The notes beneath the pieces are model-generated. The model searched no databases and was not told where the DNA came from. It was given only the letters and a program-made list of their open reading frames with translations. The position numbers and the translations under genes are program-made. A stretch of 64,000 nucleotides of DNA, from NCBI RefSeq assembly GCF_023184515.1, contig NZ_JAAHBP010000009.1:1-64000 (forward strand), in the 5' to 3' direction. The stretch comes from Streptomyces sp. D2-8. GTDB taxonomy: Bacteria; Actinomycetota; Actinomycetes; Streptomycetales; Streptomycetaceae. This document shows, piece by piece, positions 1 through 8,549 of this stretch (the stretch's first letter is position 1; each line of letters opens with the position of its first letter).

Positions 1-1
1 A

Positions 2-115
2 GGACCGGGACGGCCTGCCGGCTCGAAGAACAAGCACAGGGCCAGGCACCACGACGTTGGCAAGACAGCCAAACGCGCTGAATCGATCAAGGAGCACCGA
101 GCTCAGCGAGGATAA
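2..115 (+). CDS. C-terminal end of a transposase-like gene (partial)
   Basis: The first 115 bases hold the last 37 codons and TAA stop of a plus-strand gene that starts outside the window. The tail is strongly basic, beginning GPGRPAGSKNKHRA and ending KEHRAQRG. A GRP.GSKN tail followed by a basic stretch is, as I recall it, typical of a transposase family common in Streptomyces. That family call is recognition from memory on 37 residues only. Seen: uninterrupted reading frame and basic composition. Not known: whether the upstream gene is intact. Confidence 0.45.
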   Translation, partial: GPGRPAGSKNKHRARHHDVGKTAKRAESIKEHRAQRG

Positions 116-124
116 ACGCCAAGC

Positions 125-2932
125 TCAGAGGTCGATCGGCAGGCCTAGGCCGGTGAGGGCGCCGACCGGGTCCAGGTCGGGGGTGCCTCTCGGCCACCAG
201 TCGTCGTGGCCCGGCTCGGACTCGTAGGCGTACCAGAGGCCGTCGCGGCCGAGGCGGAGCTGGATGTGGCCCTGCGGGTGGGTGAGGTGGTTGCGCCAGG
301 GGCGGAAGGCCGGCAGGTCGGCGGCGAGCAGGAGGGGGCGGGCCCGGTCGAACCGCCCGGCAGGCGGGTCCCACGGCTCCTCCAGTACGGCGAGGCCCTC
401 CAGCCCGCCCTGACGCCAGGCGGCGACCGCTCGGGCCAGCTCGGACGGAGTGCGGCCCGCCGCGGAGGCGAGCGACGAATAGAGCGCCCGGGTGCCGGCG
501 GTGAGTCCCACCCCGGGGCGGGCGGCGGCCAGGCGGACCGCGTCCTGCCAGAAGGTCAGCCGGCCGACCGGGTCACGGCCAGTGCTGAGCAGGGCGTGGG
601 CGCGAGTGGCGGCGTCGGTGGCCAGCTGGTCCAACGCGAAAGGGTCCGGGCCCCCGGGGGCCGCCGGGTAGGCCGGGGGCTGCTCGGGGTGCACGGGCGG
701 AGGCAGGGGCGCGGGGAGGGGCGGGAGGGCGGCGCGGGCTGCGAGCACCTCCGTGGCCCGCACTCCGGGCAGGGGGGCCGGGCCTCTGTCCTGCGCGGCG
801 CGCGCCGCGCGGGTGGCACTCAGCCGGGACAGCGCGTCGAGCAGTTCCCGCTCGCCCCGGCCGCGCAGGAGGAGCAGGACGAAGGGATCGGCGTCGAGCA
901 GCCGGGCGGTCTGGTAGCAGAGGGCGGCCGCGTGCTTGCAGGGGTGACCGCGGTCGGGGCAGCTGCACCGGGGCTCCAGGTCACCGGGGCCGGGCAGCAG
1001 CGGCACACCGCACTCCGCGAGAGACTGGGGCATCTCCTTGTCGAGCAGCGCCGCGATGTGCCCGGGGCGGTCGGCGGCCGCGTCCAGGAACCGGTCCCAG
1101 TCGGTGTCGTCGAGCGTGCGCAGGCGTACCTGGACGCGGTACGGGCGGGGGCGGCTGCCCTGGACGTAGGCCAGCACCAGTCCGGGTGTCACGGTGATGG
1201 CGTCGACATGACCCTGCCCCGCGTATCCCCGCCCGCGCTCCAGCCGCTGCACATCCAGCGCGCCCTGCTCCAGCGCGCCGACCCACGCGTTTCCCCACCA
1301 GCTCCCGGCGAAGCGGTCGCCGTCCCGGGGCGGGAAGGGCGGGAAGGTGCGGCGGAGTTCGTGGTCGCGGGCGGGGGCGGCCATGGAGCGGGGGGACCGT
1401 GGCGTGGGGGACGCAGAGGGCGTGGACGTGGGCGGGGTGGGGGTCGGGGTCGGGGGCCGCGCGGGGTCGTTGGCCGCGGAGCTCGGCGGTGCGGGGTGGC
1501 GGGGCCGGGCGTAGGCGGGAGCCGGGGTCGGGGCGGGCGTCGCCGGGGCGTCGGTGTGCGGGGCGGGGTCCGGGTCCCGGGGGGCCTGGTCGTCGGTGTG
1601 TGCGGCAGGGGCCGGGGACCGAGGTGCCAGGTCGTCGGTGTGTGCGGCAGGGGCCGGGGACCGAGGTGCCAGGTCGTCGGTGTGTGCGGCAGGGGCCGGG
1701 GACCGAGGTGCCAGGTCGTCGGTGTGTGCGGCAGGGGCCGGGGACCGGCGGGCCGGGGCGCTGGTCCCGGTCGGGTCGCCCGAGGACTCGGACCGGGTTC
1801 CCGGGCTTCCCGCGCCTCCCTCCGGCGTCTCCGGGCCCGGGCTCGGGCTCGGGCCCGGTGCGGCCGGGCCGTGCCCGCTGTCCGGCGTCTGCGGGCGTCG
1901 GTCGGCGGGACCGTGCAGCAGGTCGGTCATGCGAGCGGACCGGCCCCCCTGCCCGGTCGTTCGCTCAGGGCCGTCCGAGGTCGTGTCCGGCATTTCCGGC
2001 ATCCGGAAAGCGTCGGACAGCAACTGCCGTACGTCACTCACGCCCCTGCCGGGAGCGTCTGCGCTCGCCCGTCGCGCGGCCGCCGCTCTGTCGTCCACGG
2101 CCCTCTGCCGAGCCCTGCGCCTGCGGCGGGCGCCTTCCCGCTCGGTCTCCTCCCGGGCCCGCCGCGCGTCGTCCCGAGCCGCGCGCAGTGCCTCGCGCGC
2201 GACGTCCGCCGCGCGCGGCTCGGTACCCGCCTGGGCGGTGGACCGGGCGGAGGCCGCACCGGCCGGGGTGGCCCCCGCCGGGCTCGTCTGCGGGTACGGG
2301 TCGCCGGATGCCTGCGGTTCCGGCGTCGCAACCGCCGGAGCGTTATCAGTGGTGCCGGCGTCGTGGTGCGCACGAGCGGCCTCGGGGGCACCCATGTCCT
2401 CCTGCCCACCGGCGAGGTCGCGAGCGCCGGCGAGCTCCGGCGATCGGGCAATCTCCGGCGCACCGGCGACCCCGGGACCATCAGCAGCCTCCGGCGCGCC
2501 AGCGCCCTCGGCGGCATCAGCGCCCTCCCGCCCACCAGCGGCCCCGGAGGCGTCGGCCTCCCCCCGCCCGGCAGCGCCCTCGGCGGCACTGGCAACCTCC
2601 GGCCCACCGGCGACCTCGGAGGCCCTGGCGCCCTCCGGCGCACCGGCGACCTCGGCGTCACCCTCGGCCTCCGGCCCACCAGCACCCCCGCCCCCTTCAA
2701 CCTCGCCCACCGGGCCCCCGGCCCCCCTGCCGCTCCCCCGCTGCTCGGACACCGCCCTCCGCAGTGCCTCGCGGGCCGCGTCGGCCGGCCTGGGTGCCTC
2801 CTGGTCGGCCGCTCCCTCAGTCGGGGACGGCTCCGGCCGGGCGCTCGAGGGCGGGGCGGGGTGGTCCTGGGCCGCCCGCTCCCGGGCCTCCCGGAGGGCC
2901 CGGCGGGCCTCGTCGGCCGGGCTGGGTGTCAT
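125..2932 (-). CDS. SWIM zinc-finger protein with long low-complexity N-terminus
   Basis: 935-residue protein. The start at 2932 is an ATG overlapping the helicase stop (ATGA), so the two genes are translationally coupled. Residues 1-516 are Ala/Pro/Gly-rich with three heptad-like segments (such as ADEARRALREARERA) and four tandem 14-residue repeats of the type RSPAPAAHTDDLAP near residues 394-446. The folded part begins near residue 517 (MAAPARDHELRRTF). A SWIM motif, CSCPDRGHPCKH, lies near residue 655 with the CxC...CxH metal ligands. SWIM proteins of this kind are usually found beside SNF2 helicases and are thought to bind DNA or protein. A shorter protein starting at 1384 (419 aa) is possible but has no Shine-Dalgarno. 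Confidence 0.85.
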   Translation of the reverse strand: MTPSPADEARRALREARERAAQDHPAPPSSARPEPSPTEGAADQEAPRPADAAREALRRAVSEQRGSGRGAGGPVGEVEGGGGAGGPEAEGDAEVAGAPEGARASEVAGGPEVASAAEGAAGRGEADASGAAGGREGADAAEGAGAPEAADGPGVAGAPEIARSPELAGARDLAGGQEDMGAPEAARAHHDAGTTDNAPAVATPEPQASGDPYPQTSPAGATPAGAASARSTAQAGTEPRAADVAREALRAARDDARRAREETEREGARRRRRARQRAVDDRAAAARRASADAPGRGVSDVRQLLSDAFRMPEMPDTTSDGPERTTGQGGRSARMTDLLHGPADRRPQTPDSGHGPAAPGPSPSPGPETPEGGAGSPGTRSESSGDPTGTSAPARRSPAPAAHTDDLAPRSPAPAAHTDDLAPRSPAPAAHTDDLAPRSPAPAAHTDDQAPRDPDPAPHTDAPATPAPTPAPAYARPRHPAPPSSAANDPARPPTPTPTPPTSTPSASPTPRSPRSMAAPARDHELRRTFPPFPPRDGDRFAGSWWGNAWVGALEQGALDVQRLERGRGYAGQGHVDAITVTPGLVLAYVQGSRPRPYRVQVRLRTLDDTDWDRFLDAAADRPGHIAALLDKEMPQSLAECGVPLLPGPGDLEPRCSCPDRGHPCKHAAALCYQTARLLDADPFVLLLLRGRGERELLDALSRLSATRAARAAQDRGPAPLPGVRATEVLAARAALPPLPAPLPPPVHPEQPPAYPAAPGGPDPFALDQLATDAATRAHALLSTGRDPVGRLTFWQDAVRLAAARPGVGLTAGTRALYSSLASAAGRTPSELARAVAAWRQGGLEGLAVLEEPWDPPAGRFDRARPLLLAADLPAFRPWRNHLTHPQGHIQLRLGRDGLWYAYESEPGHDDWWPRGTPDLDPVGALTGLGLPIDL
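1593..1757. repeat. Four tandem 42-bp in-frame repeats
   Basis: Copies begin at 1593, 1635, 1677 and 1719, exactly 42 bp apart, and the middle copies look identical. The unit encodes 14 residues (RSPAPAAHTDDLAP) inside the SWIM protein linker, so copy number can vary without frameshift. The last copy decays after about 1750. Confidence 0.9.
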
Positions 2933-5760
2933 GACGACCTCCTCAGGGACACCAGGTCGGACAGCTCCCGGTCCGTCAGTTCCGTGAGGGAGGACTCGCC
3001 GGAGCCGAGGATCGCGTCGGCCAGGGCGCGCTTGGCCTGGAGCATCTCGGCGATGCGGTCCTCGATGGTGCCCTCGGTGATGAGGCGGTGGACCTGCACC
3101 GGCTGGGTCTGGCCGATGCGGTAGGCGCGGTCGGTGGCCTGCTCCTCGACGGCCGGGTTCCACCAGCGGTCGAAGTGCACGACGTGCCCCGCCCGGGTGA
3201 GGTTCAGGCCGGTGCCGGCCGCCTTGAGCGACAGCACCAGCACCGGCGTCGAACCGGCCTGGAAGCGGTCCACCATGCGCTCCCGCTCGGGGACCGGCGT
3301 GCCACCGTGCAGGAGGTCGACCGGGACCGCTCGGGTGGCCAGGTGGGAGGTGATCAGGCGGGCCATCCCGACGTACTGGGTGAACACGAGGGCGGACCCG
3401 TCCTCGGCCAGCAGGGTGTCCAGCAGCTCGTCCAGCAGGGCGAGTTTGCCGGAACGGGCGGCGAGCCGGTCGCCCGCGGCCCGGGCGCGCTCCTCCTTGA
3501 GGAACAGCGCGGGGTGGTTGCAGATCTGCTTCAGCGAGGTGAGGAGCTTCAGTACCAGGCCCCGGCGGGGCATGCCCTCGGCCGTCTCGATGGCGAGCAT
3601 CGACTCGCGGACCACCGCCTCGTACAGCGCGGCCTGTTCGCGGGTGAGCGGGACGGGGTGGTCGGTCTCCGTCTTGGGCGGCAGCTCGGGCACGATGCCC
3701 GGGTCGGACTTCTTGCGGCGCAGCAGGAAGGGCCGGACCAGGCGGGCCAGGCGCTCCACCGCCTCCTCGTCCTCGCCGTTCTCCACGGCTCGCGCGTGCC
3801 GGGCGCGGAAGGACTTCAGCGGGCCGAGGAGGCCCGGGGTGGTCCAGTCGAGCAGGGCCCACAGCTCCGAGAGGTTGTTCTCGACGGGTGTGCCGGTGAG
3901 GGCCACGCGCGCGGGGGCCGGGATGGTGCGCAGCGCCTTGGCGGTGGCCGAGTAGGGGTTCTTGACGTGCTGCGCCTCGTCGGCGACGACCATGCCCCAG
4001 GTGCGCTCGGCCAGGGTGGGGGCCGCCGAGCGCATGGTGCCGTACGTGGTGAGGACGAATCCGCCGTCCAGGCCGTCGAGGGTGCGGTCCGGGCCGTGGA
4101 AGCGGCGGACGGGGACGCCGGGGGCGAAGCGGGTGATCTCCCGCTGCCAGTTGCCCAGCAGGGAGGCCGGGCAGACGACCAGGGTCGGTTCGCGGCGGGC
4201 CCGCTTCAGGTGCAGGGCGATGAGGGTGACGGTCTTGCCGAGGCCCATGTCGTCGGCGAGGCAGCCGCCGAGGCCGAGGGTGGTCATCAGGTCGAGCCAG
4301 GCCAGGCCGCGGAGCTGGTAGTCCCGGAGGGTGGCCTGAAGGTCCGGGGGCGGTTCGGCCGGGCGGATCCCCGCGGTCAGGCGGTCGCGCAGGGCGGCGA
4401 GCGCGCCGACGGGAACGGCCTCGACCGTCTCGCCGTCCACGTCGGCCGTGCCGGTGAGGGCGACGGACAGCGCGTCGACCGGGTCGAGCAGGCCCAGGTC
4501 CCGTTTGCGGGCCTTGCGGACGAGCGCCGGGTCGACCAGCACCCACTGGTCGCGCAGCCGGACGACGGGGCGGTGGGCCTCGGCGAGGGCGTCCATCTCG
4601 GTGTCGGTGAGCGGGTCGCCGCCGAGCGCCAGCTGCCAGCGGAACTGGAGGAGGTCCTCGCTCTCGAAGAAGCCGGTGCCGTCGGTCGCCGAGCCGGGGG
4701 CCGGACGGACCACCGCCGCGGCGGACAGGTCCTGCGCGAGGTCCCGCGGCCAGTGGACGGCGACCCCGGCCGCGGCGAGCCGGGTCGCCGCGACCCCGAG
4801 CAGGTCGCTCAGCTCGTCCTCGGTCAGGGCCAGCACGTCGGGCACGTCCTGGTCGGCGAGCCGGTCGAGCGGGGGCCAGACGCGGGCCGCGCGGCGGACG
4901 GCGAGGGCGGCGTCCACGCGCGCGCGGGGACCGAACGCGTCGTCGGCCCCGCCCGCCCACAGGGCCGCCGCGTCGGCCACGAGGGTGGGGTCGGCGAGGC
5001 TGTGCACCTGGACGATCGCGGCGCCGGCGCTGCGGGCACCGCCGTCGGAGGTGTCGTCGAAGAGGTCGTACGCCGACAGGTCGAGGCGGAGCGAGATCCG
5101 CACGCCGGCGTCCATGCCGGCGGCGACCTCGGCGGCCCAGTCGTGGGCGGTGGGCAGGTGCTGGGCCTCGCGGGCCGCGAAGGGACGGCCGGAGGTGTGG
5201 GGCGCGGCCGGGGTGCGGGGCAGGGTGTCGGCGACCGCGTCGAGGAAGGCGCGCAGCAGCGCCTCCGGTTCGGGCAGCCGGATGGGGCCGGGGCCGGGCA
5301 GCGGCACGGCGTGGCCCTCGTAGGGCAGGGCGGCGGCCACCGCGCGCAGGTGCGCGATGTCGTCCGGGTCGAGGGGGCCGGCCCGCCAGGCGTCGTGGCC
5401 CGTGGCGGTGAGGCCGGGCAGCAGCCGGCCGCGGGCGGCCAGCCGCAGGGCGTGCAGGGCGGCGGCGCCCCAGCAGGCGGTGGCGGGGTGGGCCGCGGGG
5501 TCGTGCCGGGCGCGCACGAGGAGCGGCAGGGCCGCGTCGAGCGGGAGGGTCAGCGCGGGGGTGGTGCGCCGCCGGGCTCCGGCGCCGTGCCGTCGTACGA
5601 CGGTCAGCTCGGTGTCCTCGGCGGGCAGGGGCTCGCCCTCGGGGTCCCAGAAGGCGATGCGCCCCTCGCGCGGGAGGGGCGCGGGCAGGAAGAGGGCCGG
5701 GAGCCGGACCGGGACCGTCGCGTCCCCCGCCCGCTCGGCCACCGGAGCCGTCTCTCCCAT
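2929..5760 (-). CDS. SNF2-family DEAD/DEAH-type helicase
   Basis: 943-residue SWI2/SNF2 ATPase. The N-terminal half is variable and family-specific. The ATPase core shows Walker A DDMGLGKT near residue 503, DEAQH box II near 592, and a helicase C-terminal lobe ending in the signature NPAVEEQATDRAYRIGQ. SNF2 ATPases translocate on double-stranded DNA and remodel protein-DNA complexes; the bacterial substrate is unknown. I chose the ATG at 5760 because AGGA stands just upstream; a GTG at 5772 would add four residues but overlaps the ribosome-binding region. The gene overlaps the SWIM gene by 4 bases, a pairing that suggests a joint complex. Confidence 0.93.
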   Translation of the reverse strand: MGETAPVAERAGDATVPVRLPALFLPAPLPREGRIAFWDPEGEPLPAEDTELTVVRRHGAGARRRTTPALTLPLDAALPLLVRARHDPAAHPATACWGAAALHALRLAARGRLLPGLTATGHDAWRAGPLDPDDIAHLRAVAAALPYEGHAVPLPGPGPIRLPEPEALLRAFLDAVADTLPRTPAAPHTSGRPFAAREAQHLPTAHDWAAEVAAGMDAGVRISLRLDLSAYDLFDDTSDGGARSAGAAIVQVHSLADPTLVADAAALWAGGADDAFGPRARVDAALAVRRAARVWPPLDRLADQDVPDVLALTEDELSDLLGVAATRLAAAGVAVHWPRDLAQDLSAAAVVRPAPGSATDGTGFFESEDLLQFRWQLALGGDPLTDTEMDALAEAHRPVVRLRDQWVLVDPALVRKARKRDLGLLDPVDALSVALTGTADVDGETVEAVPVGALAALRDRLTAGIRPAEPPPDLQATLRDYQLRGLAWLDLMTTLGLGGCLADDMGLGKTVTLIALHLKRARREPTLVVCPASLLGNWQREITRFAPGVPVRRFHGPDRTLDGLDGGFVLTTYGTMRSAAPTLAERTWGMVVADEAQHVKNPYSATAKALRTIPAPARVALTGTPVENNLSELWALLDWTTPGLLGPLKSFRARHARAVENGEDEEAVERLARLVRPFLLRRKKSDPGIVPELPPKTETDHPVPLTREQAALYEAVVRESMLAIETAEGMPRRGLVLKLLTSLKQICNHPALFLKEERARAAGDRLAARSGKLALLDELLDTLLAEDGSALVFTQYVGMARLITSHLATRAVPVDLLHGGTPVPERERMVDRFQAGSTPVLVLSLKAAGTGLNLTRAGHVVHFDRWWNPAVEEQATDRAYRIGQTQPVQVHRLITEGTIEDRIAEMLQAKRALADAILGSGESSLTELTDRELSDLVSLRRSS

Positions 5761-5848
5761 ACGTCCTGCCACCTCCCGCCCCGCGTGTCGGATCAGTTGT
5801 CTCCGACTCTACGGGCGGGGTCCGACAATCGGCCCCGGGGCGGGCCCC

Positions 5849-6430
5849 CTAGGGCACGGTCCGGGACACGACGTACACCCAGGGGTACGCCGGGTTGGAC
5901 AGGTCGACGACCACGTCGTGCGTGGGGGCCGGCTTCTTCTGCCGGTGGACGAAGCCGTACCAGGCGTCGCCCTCGGGGAACTTCCAGCCGGTGACCTTGC
6001 GGGCACGGGCGCTGATGGTGATCTCGCCCTCGTTCAGGTCCTCGCGGGTCACGCCCAGGCCCGTCAGGTAGGCGTCCAGGCCGGCCGCGTTGGTTTCGAA
6101 CTGCGTGTAGAGGCGGCTGGTCTTCCAGTTGTTGGTCTCGTAGTACGCGACGTGCCAGGCCGGGTGCGGGACGGGCACCTGGTAGATCCTGCGCTGGAGT
6201 TTGGAGGGCCAGCCCTCGGTCAGGCCGGTCGCCGAGTACTTCGCCTCCTTGTCCTTGCCGCTGTCGCGGCTCTGGTTCGCGGAGATCACGAGGTAGCCGG
6301 CCGGGATGCCGACCAGCAGCACGATGATCAGCAGGGTGAGGGCCCTGCGGCGGATCATGTGGCGGCGGTCCTCGACCGGGCGGTCCGGCTCGTCGGGCCA
6401 GGGTCCCTGGTGGGGCAGGGAGGTGGTCAC
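5849..6430 (-). CDS. Small single-pass membrane protein, unknown function
   Basis: 193 residues. GTG start at 6430 preceded by AGGAG. Residues about 25-45 (IRRRALTLLIIVLLVGIPAGYLVISA) are one hydrophobic helix after a short basic cytoplasmic segment; the remaining 145 residues should lie outside. The outer part is rich in aromatic residues and ends WVYVVSRTVP. The start overlaps the stop of the ROK kinase gene by 4 bases (GTGA), so the two are co-translated. No family with known function is recognised. Confidence 0.8.
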   Translation of the reverse strand: MTTSLPHQGPWPDEPDRPVEDRRHMIRRRALTLLIIVLLVGIPAGYLVISANQSRDSGKDKEAKYSATGLTEGWPSKLQRRIYQVPVPHPAWHVAYYETNNWKTSRLYTQFETNAAGLDAYLTGLGVTREDLNEGEITISARARKVTGWKFPEGDAWYGFVHRQKKPAPTHDVVVDLSNPAYPWVYVVSRTVP

Positions 6431-7575
6431 GGCGTCTCCTGGGTACTGCGGAGCGACTGCGTGTACCGCTCGTAGCGCTCGTAGCGCTCCACGCGGCGGC
6501 GCTTGGCGCGGCGGAAGCGGCGGGCGACCAGCCGGGCGAGGTCGGCGGCGCCGACCATGCCGGCCTCGGGGCCGAGCTGGGCCCGGACGATGCGGGCCTC
6601 GGGGCGGTAGCCGCGGCCGGTGAGGTGCCGTTTGAAGGCGTCCCGGGCCGGGCCGATCAGCAGGTCGTCGGCGGCCGAGACGCCGCCGCCGATCACGAAG
6701 CAGGAGGGGTCGAGGGCGGCGGCGAGGTTGGCGATGCCGACGCCGAGCCACTGGCCGATGTCCTGGAGCAGCTCGATGCACATGGCGTCGCCGTCGCGGG
6801 CCAGCTCGGTGATCATCGGGCCGGTGATGTCGCCGATGTTGCCCTTGACGTGCTCGATGATCCCGTACGCGACGGGCGAGTCGGCGGCGGCCAGCTCGCG
6901 GGCCTCGCGGACCAGGGCGTTGCCGGAGCTGTACTGCTCCCAGCAGCCGCGGTTGCCGCACGGGCAGCGGTGGCCACCGGGCACGACCTGCATATGGCCG
7001 AACTCGCCGGCGACGCCGTACTTGCCGCGCTTGACCTGGCCGTCCTCCAGGATCGCGCCGCCGATGCCGGTGCCGAGGGTGATCATGACGAGGTGGTCCT
7101 CGCCGCGGCCGGCGCCGAAGCGCCACTCGGCCCAGGCGGCGGTGTTGGCGTCGTTGTCCACGAGGACGGGGACGGAGAGCCGGCCCGAGAGGCGGTCGCG
7201 GAGCGGTTCGTTGCGCCAGGACAGGTGGGGGGCGAACAGCACGCGGTTGCGGTCGGCGTCCACCCAGCCGGCCGCACCGATACCGACGGCGTGCACGTCG
7301 TGCCGGTCGGAGAGGTCGAGGACCAGCTCGGCGATGGTGTCCTCGACGACCTTGGGGCTCTTGGACTTGTCCGGGGTCTCCGTGCGGAGCATCTCCAGGA
7401 TGTTGCCGTCGGCGTCGACGACACCCGCCATCACCTTCGTACCGCCGATGTCGATGCCGACCGTGGGCACGCGGGGGGCCGTCAGGTGTGAGCGGCGCTC
7501 CCGGGTGCCGACGGTGCGGAGCACGGTGGCACGGCGGGAGCCGATGGGGGCGGTGAAGTCGCGGTAGGTGCTCAT
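6427..7575 (-). CDS. ROK-family sugar kinase (glucokinase-like)
   Basis: 382 residues. The nucleotide-binding motif GIDIGGTK lies near residues 39-46, the sugar-binding DNDAN near 140, and the ROK zinc motif CPCGNRGCWE near 202-211. ROK proteins with an ATP site but no N-terminal HTH are sugar kinases; here the first ~35 residues carry no helix-turn-helix, so it is an enzyme rather than a repressor. Glucose is the best guess for substrate; N-acylated sugars are possible. I placed the start at the ATG at 7575; an in-frame ATG at 7635 would add 20 residues. A GntR gene and a dehydrogenase upstream suggest a sugar or polyol context. Confidence 0.88.
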   Translation of the reverse strand: MSTYRDFTAPIGSRRATVLRTVGTRERRSHLTAPRVPTVGIDIGGTKVMAGVVDADGNILEMLRTETPDKSKSPKVVEDTIAELVLDLSDRHDVHAVGIGAAGWVDADRNRVLFAPHLSWRNEPLRDRLSGRLSVPVLVDNDANTAAWAEWRFGAGRGEDHLVMITLGTGIGGAILEDGQVKRGKYGVAGEFGHMQVVPGGHRCPCGNRGCWEQYSSGNALVREARELAAADSPVAYGIIEHVKGNIGDITGPMITELARDGDAMCIELLQDIGQWLGVGIANLAAALDPSCFVIGGGVSAADDLLIGPARDAFKRHLTGRGYRPEARIVRAQLGPEAGMVGAADLARLVARRFRRAKRRRVERYERYERYTQSLRSTQETP

Positions 7576-7683
7576 CGCCGCCGATTCTGCCTCACGGGGA
7601 GGCAGGGTGCGGAGCAGCGGGGTGGTGCGGATCATCGTCGAGTGCGGGCCGGTGGGGGCTGGTCGCGCGGTTCCCCGCGCCCC

Positions 7684-8448
7684 TCAAGAACGCACCAGCA
7701 ACTGGAATTCGAAGCTGTAGCGCGTCGGGCGGTAGGTGTGGGTGCCGAATTCCACTGCCCGGCCCGTGTCGTCGAACGTGACGCGTTGCATCGTCAGCAG
7801 TGGCGCGCCCGTCTCCTCCGCCAGCCGGTCCGCCTCCTCCTTCGTGGCGGCGCGGGCACCGATCGACTGGCGGGCGCTGTGCAACGTGATGCCGGCCGCT
7901 CGCATCAGGCGGTAGAGGCCGGTCGTCTCCAGCTGGTCCGTGTCGAGGTCGATGAGGCCGGGGGGCAGGAAGTTGCAGAGGTAGGCCATGGGCTCGCCGT
8001 GGGCGAGGCGCAGGCGTTCGACGCGGTGGACGTCGCTGTCCTCGGCGACGCCGAGTGCGGCGGCGACCTCGGCGGAGGCGGGGACGAGCTTGTTGACGAG
8101 GACCTTGGTGGCCGGGCGCTGGCCCGCCGACTCCAGGTCGTCGTAGAGGCTGCTGAGCTCCAGCGGGCGTTTGACCTGGCTGTGTACGACCTGGGTGCCC
8201 ACGCCGCGGCGGCGTACGAGGAGGCCCTTGTCGACGAGCGACTGGATCGCCTGGCGGACGGTCGGCCGGGACAGGCCGAGCCGGGCGGCGAGCTCGATCT
8301 CGTTGCCCAGCAGGCTGCCGGGGGTCAGCGTGCCGTGCTCGATCGCGGCCTCCAGCTGCTGGGACAGCTGGAAGTACAACGGCACGGGAGAGCTGCGGTC
8401 CACACTCAGCTCGAGCTGCACGGTCGGGTCCACTTCTGGTTTCGGCAC
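7684..8448 (-). CDS. GntR/HutC-family transcriptional regulator
   Basis: 254 residues with an N-terminal winged HTH (LSRPTVRQAIQSLVDKGLLVRR) at about 50-75 and a C-terminal UTRA ligand-binding domain to the end (RPTRYSFEFQLLVRS). HutC-type regulators usually repress neighbouring catabolic genes and respond to a phosphorylated sugar or similar metabolite. The gene is divergent from the Gfo/Idh oxidoreductase, its likely target. The start is the GTG at 8448; no clear ribosome-binding site precedes it, so the transcript may be leaderless. Confidence 0.9.
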   Translation of the reverse strand: MPKPEVDPTVQLELSVDRSSPVPLYFQLSQQLEAAIEHGTLTPGSLLGNEIELAARLGLSRPTVRQAIQSLVDKGLLVRRRGVGTQVVHSQVKRPLELSSLYDDLESAGQRPATKVLVNKLVPASAEVAAALGVAEDSDVHRVERLRLAHGEPMAYLCNFLPPGLIDLDTDQLETTGLYRLMRAAGITLHSARQSIGARAATKEEADRLAEETGAPLLTMQRVTFDDTGRAVEFGTHTYRPTRYSFEFQLLVRS

Positions 8449-8498
8449 GGGCCGAGCGTAGCTCTGTGCGTTGTTGACGGGAAGTCGTGTAGTCAGAT

Positions 8499-8508
8499 TG
8501 TCCGGACA
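8499..8508. promoter_or_regulatory. Palindrome in the gntR/oxidoreductase divergent promoter
   Basis: TGTCCGGACA is a perfect 10-bp palindrome centred between the two divergent genes, flanked by a short direct repeat (CAGATTG before and CAGATTGAC after). It is the best candidate operator for the GntR protein; inferred from position and symmetry only. Confidence 0.45.
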
Positions 8509-8549
8509 TACAGATTGACAGCGGCGGGCTGTGCACGCACTTTATTTCC

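Noticed and set aside
1593..1757. CRISPR-like array
   Set aside because: The 42-bp units are directly adjacent with no unique spacers, are in frame with a protein, and have no cas genes nearby.
206..3124. Very long plus-strand open frames opposite the SWIM/helicase genes
   Set aside because: Third-position G+C pattern makes antisense frames open in Streptomyces; the minus strand shows recognisable SWIM and SNF2 motifs and the plus frames only Arg/Gly/Pro-rich sequence.
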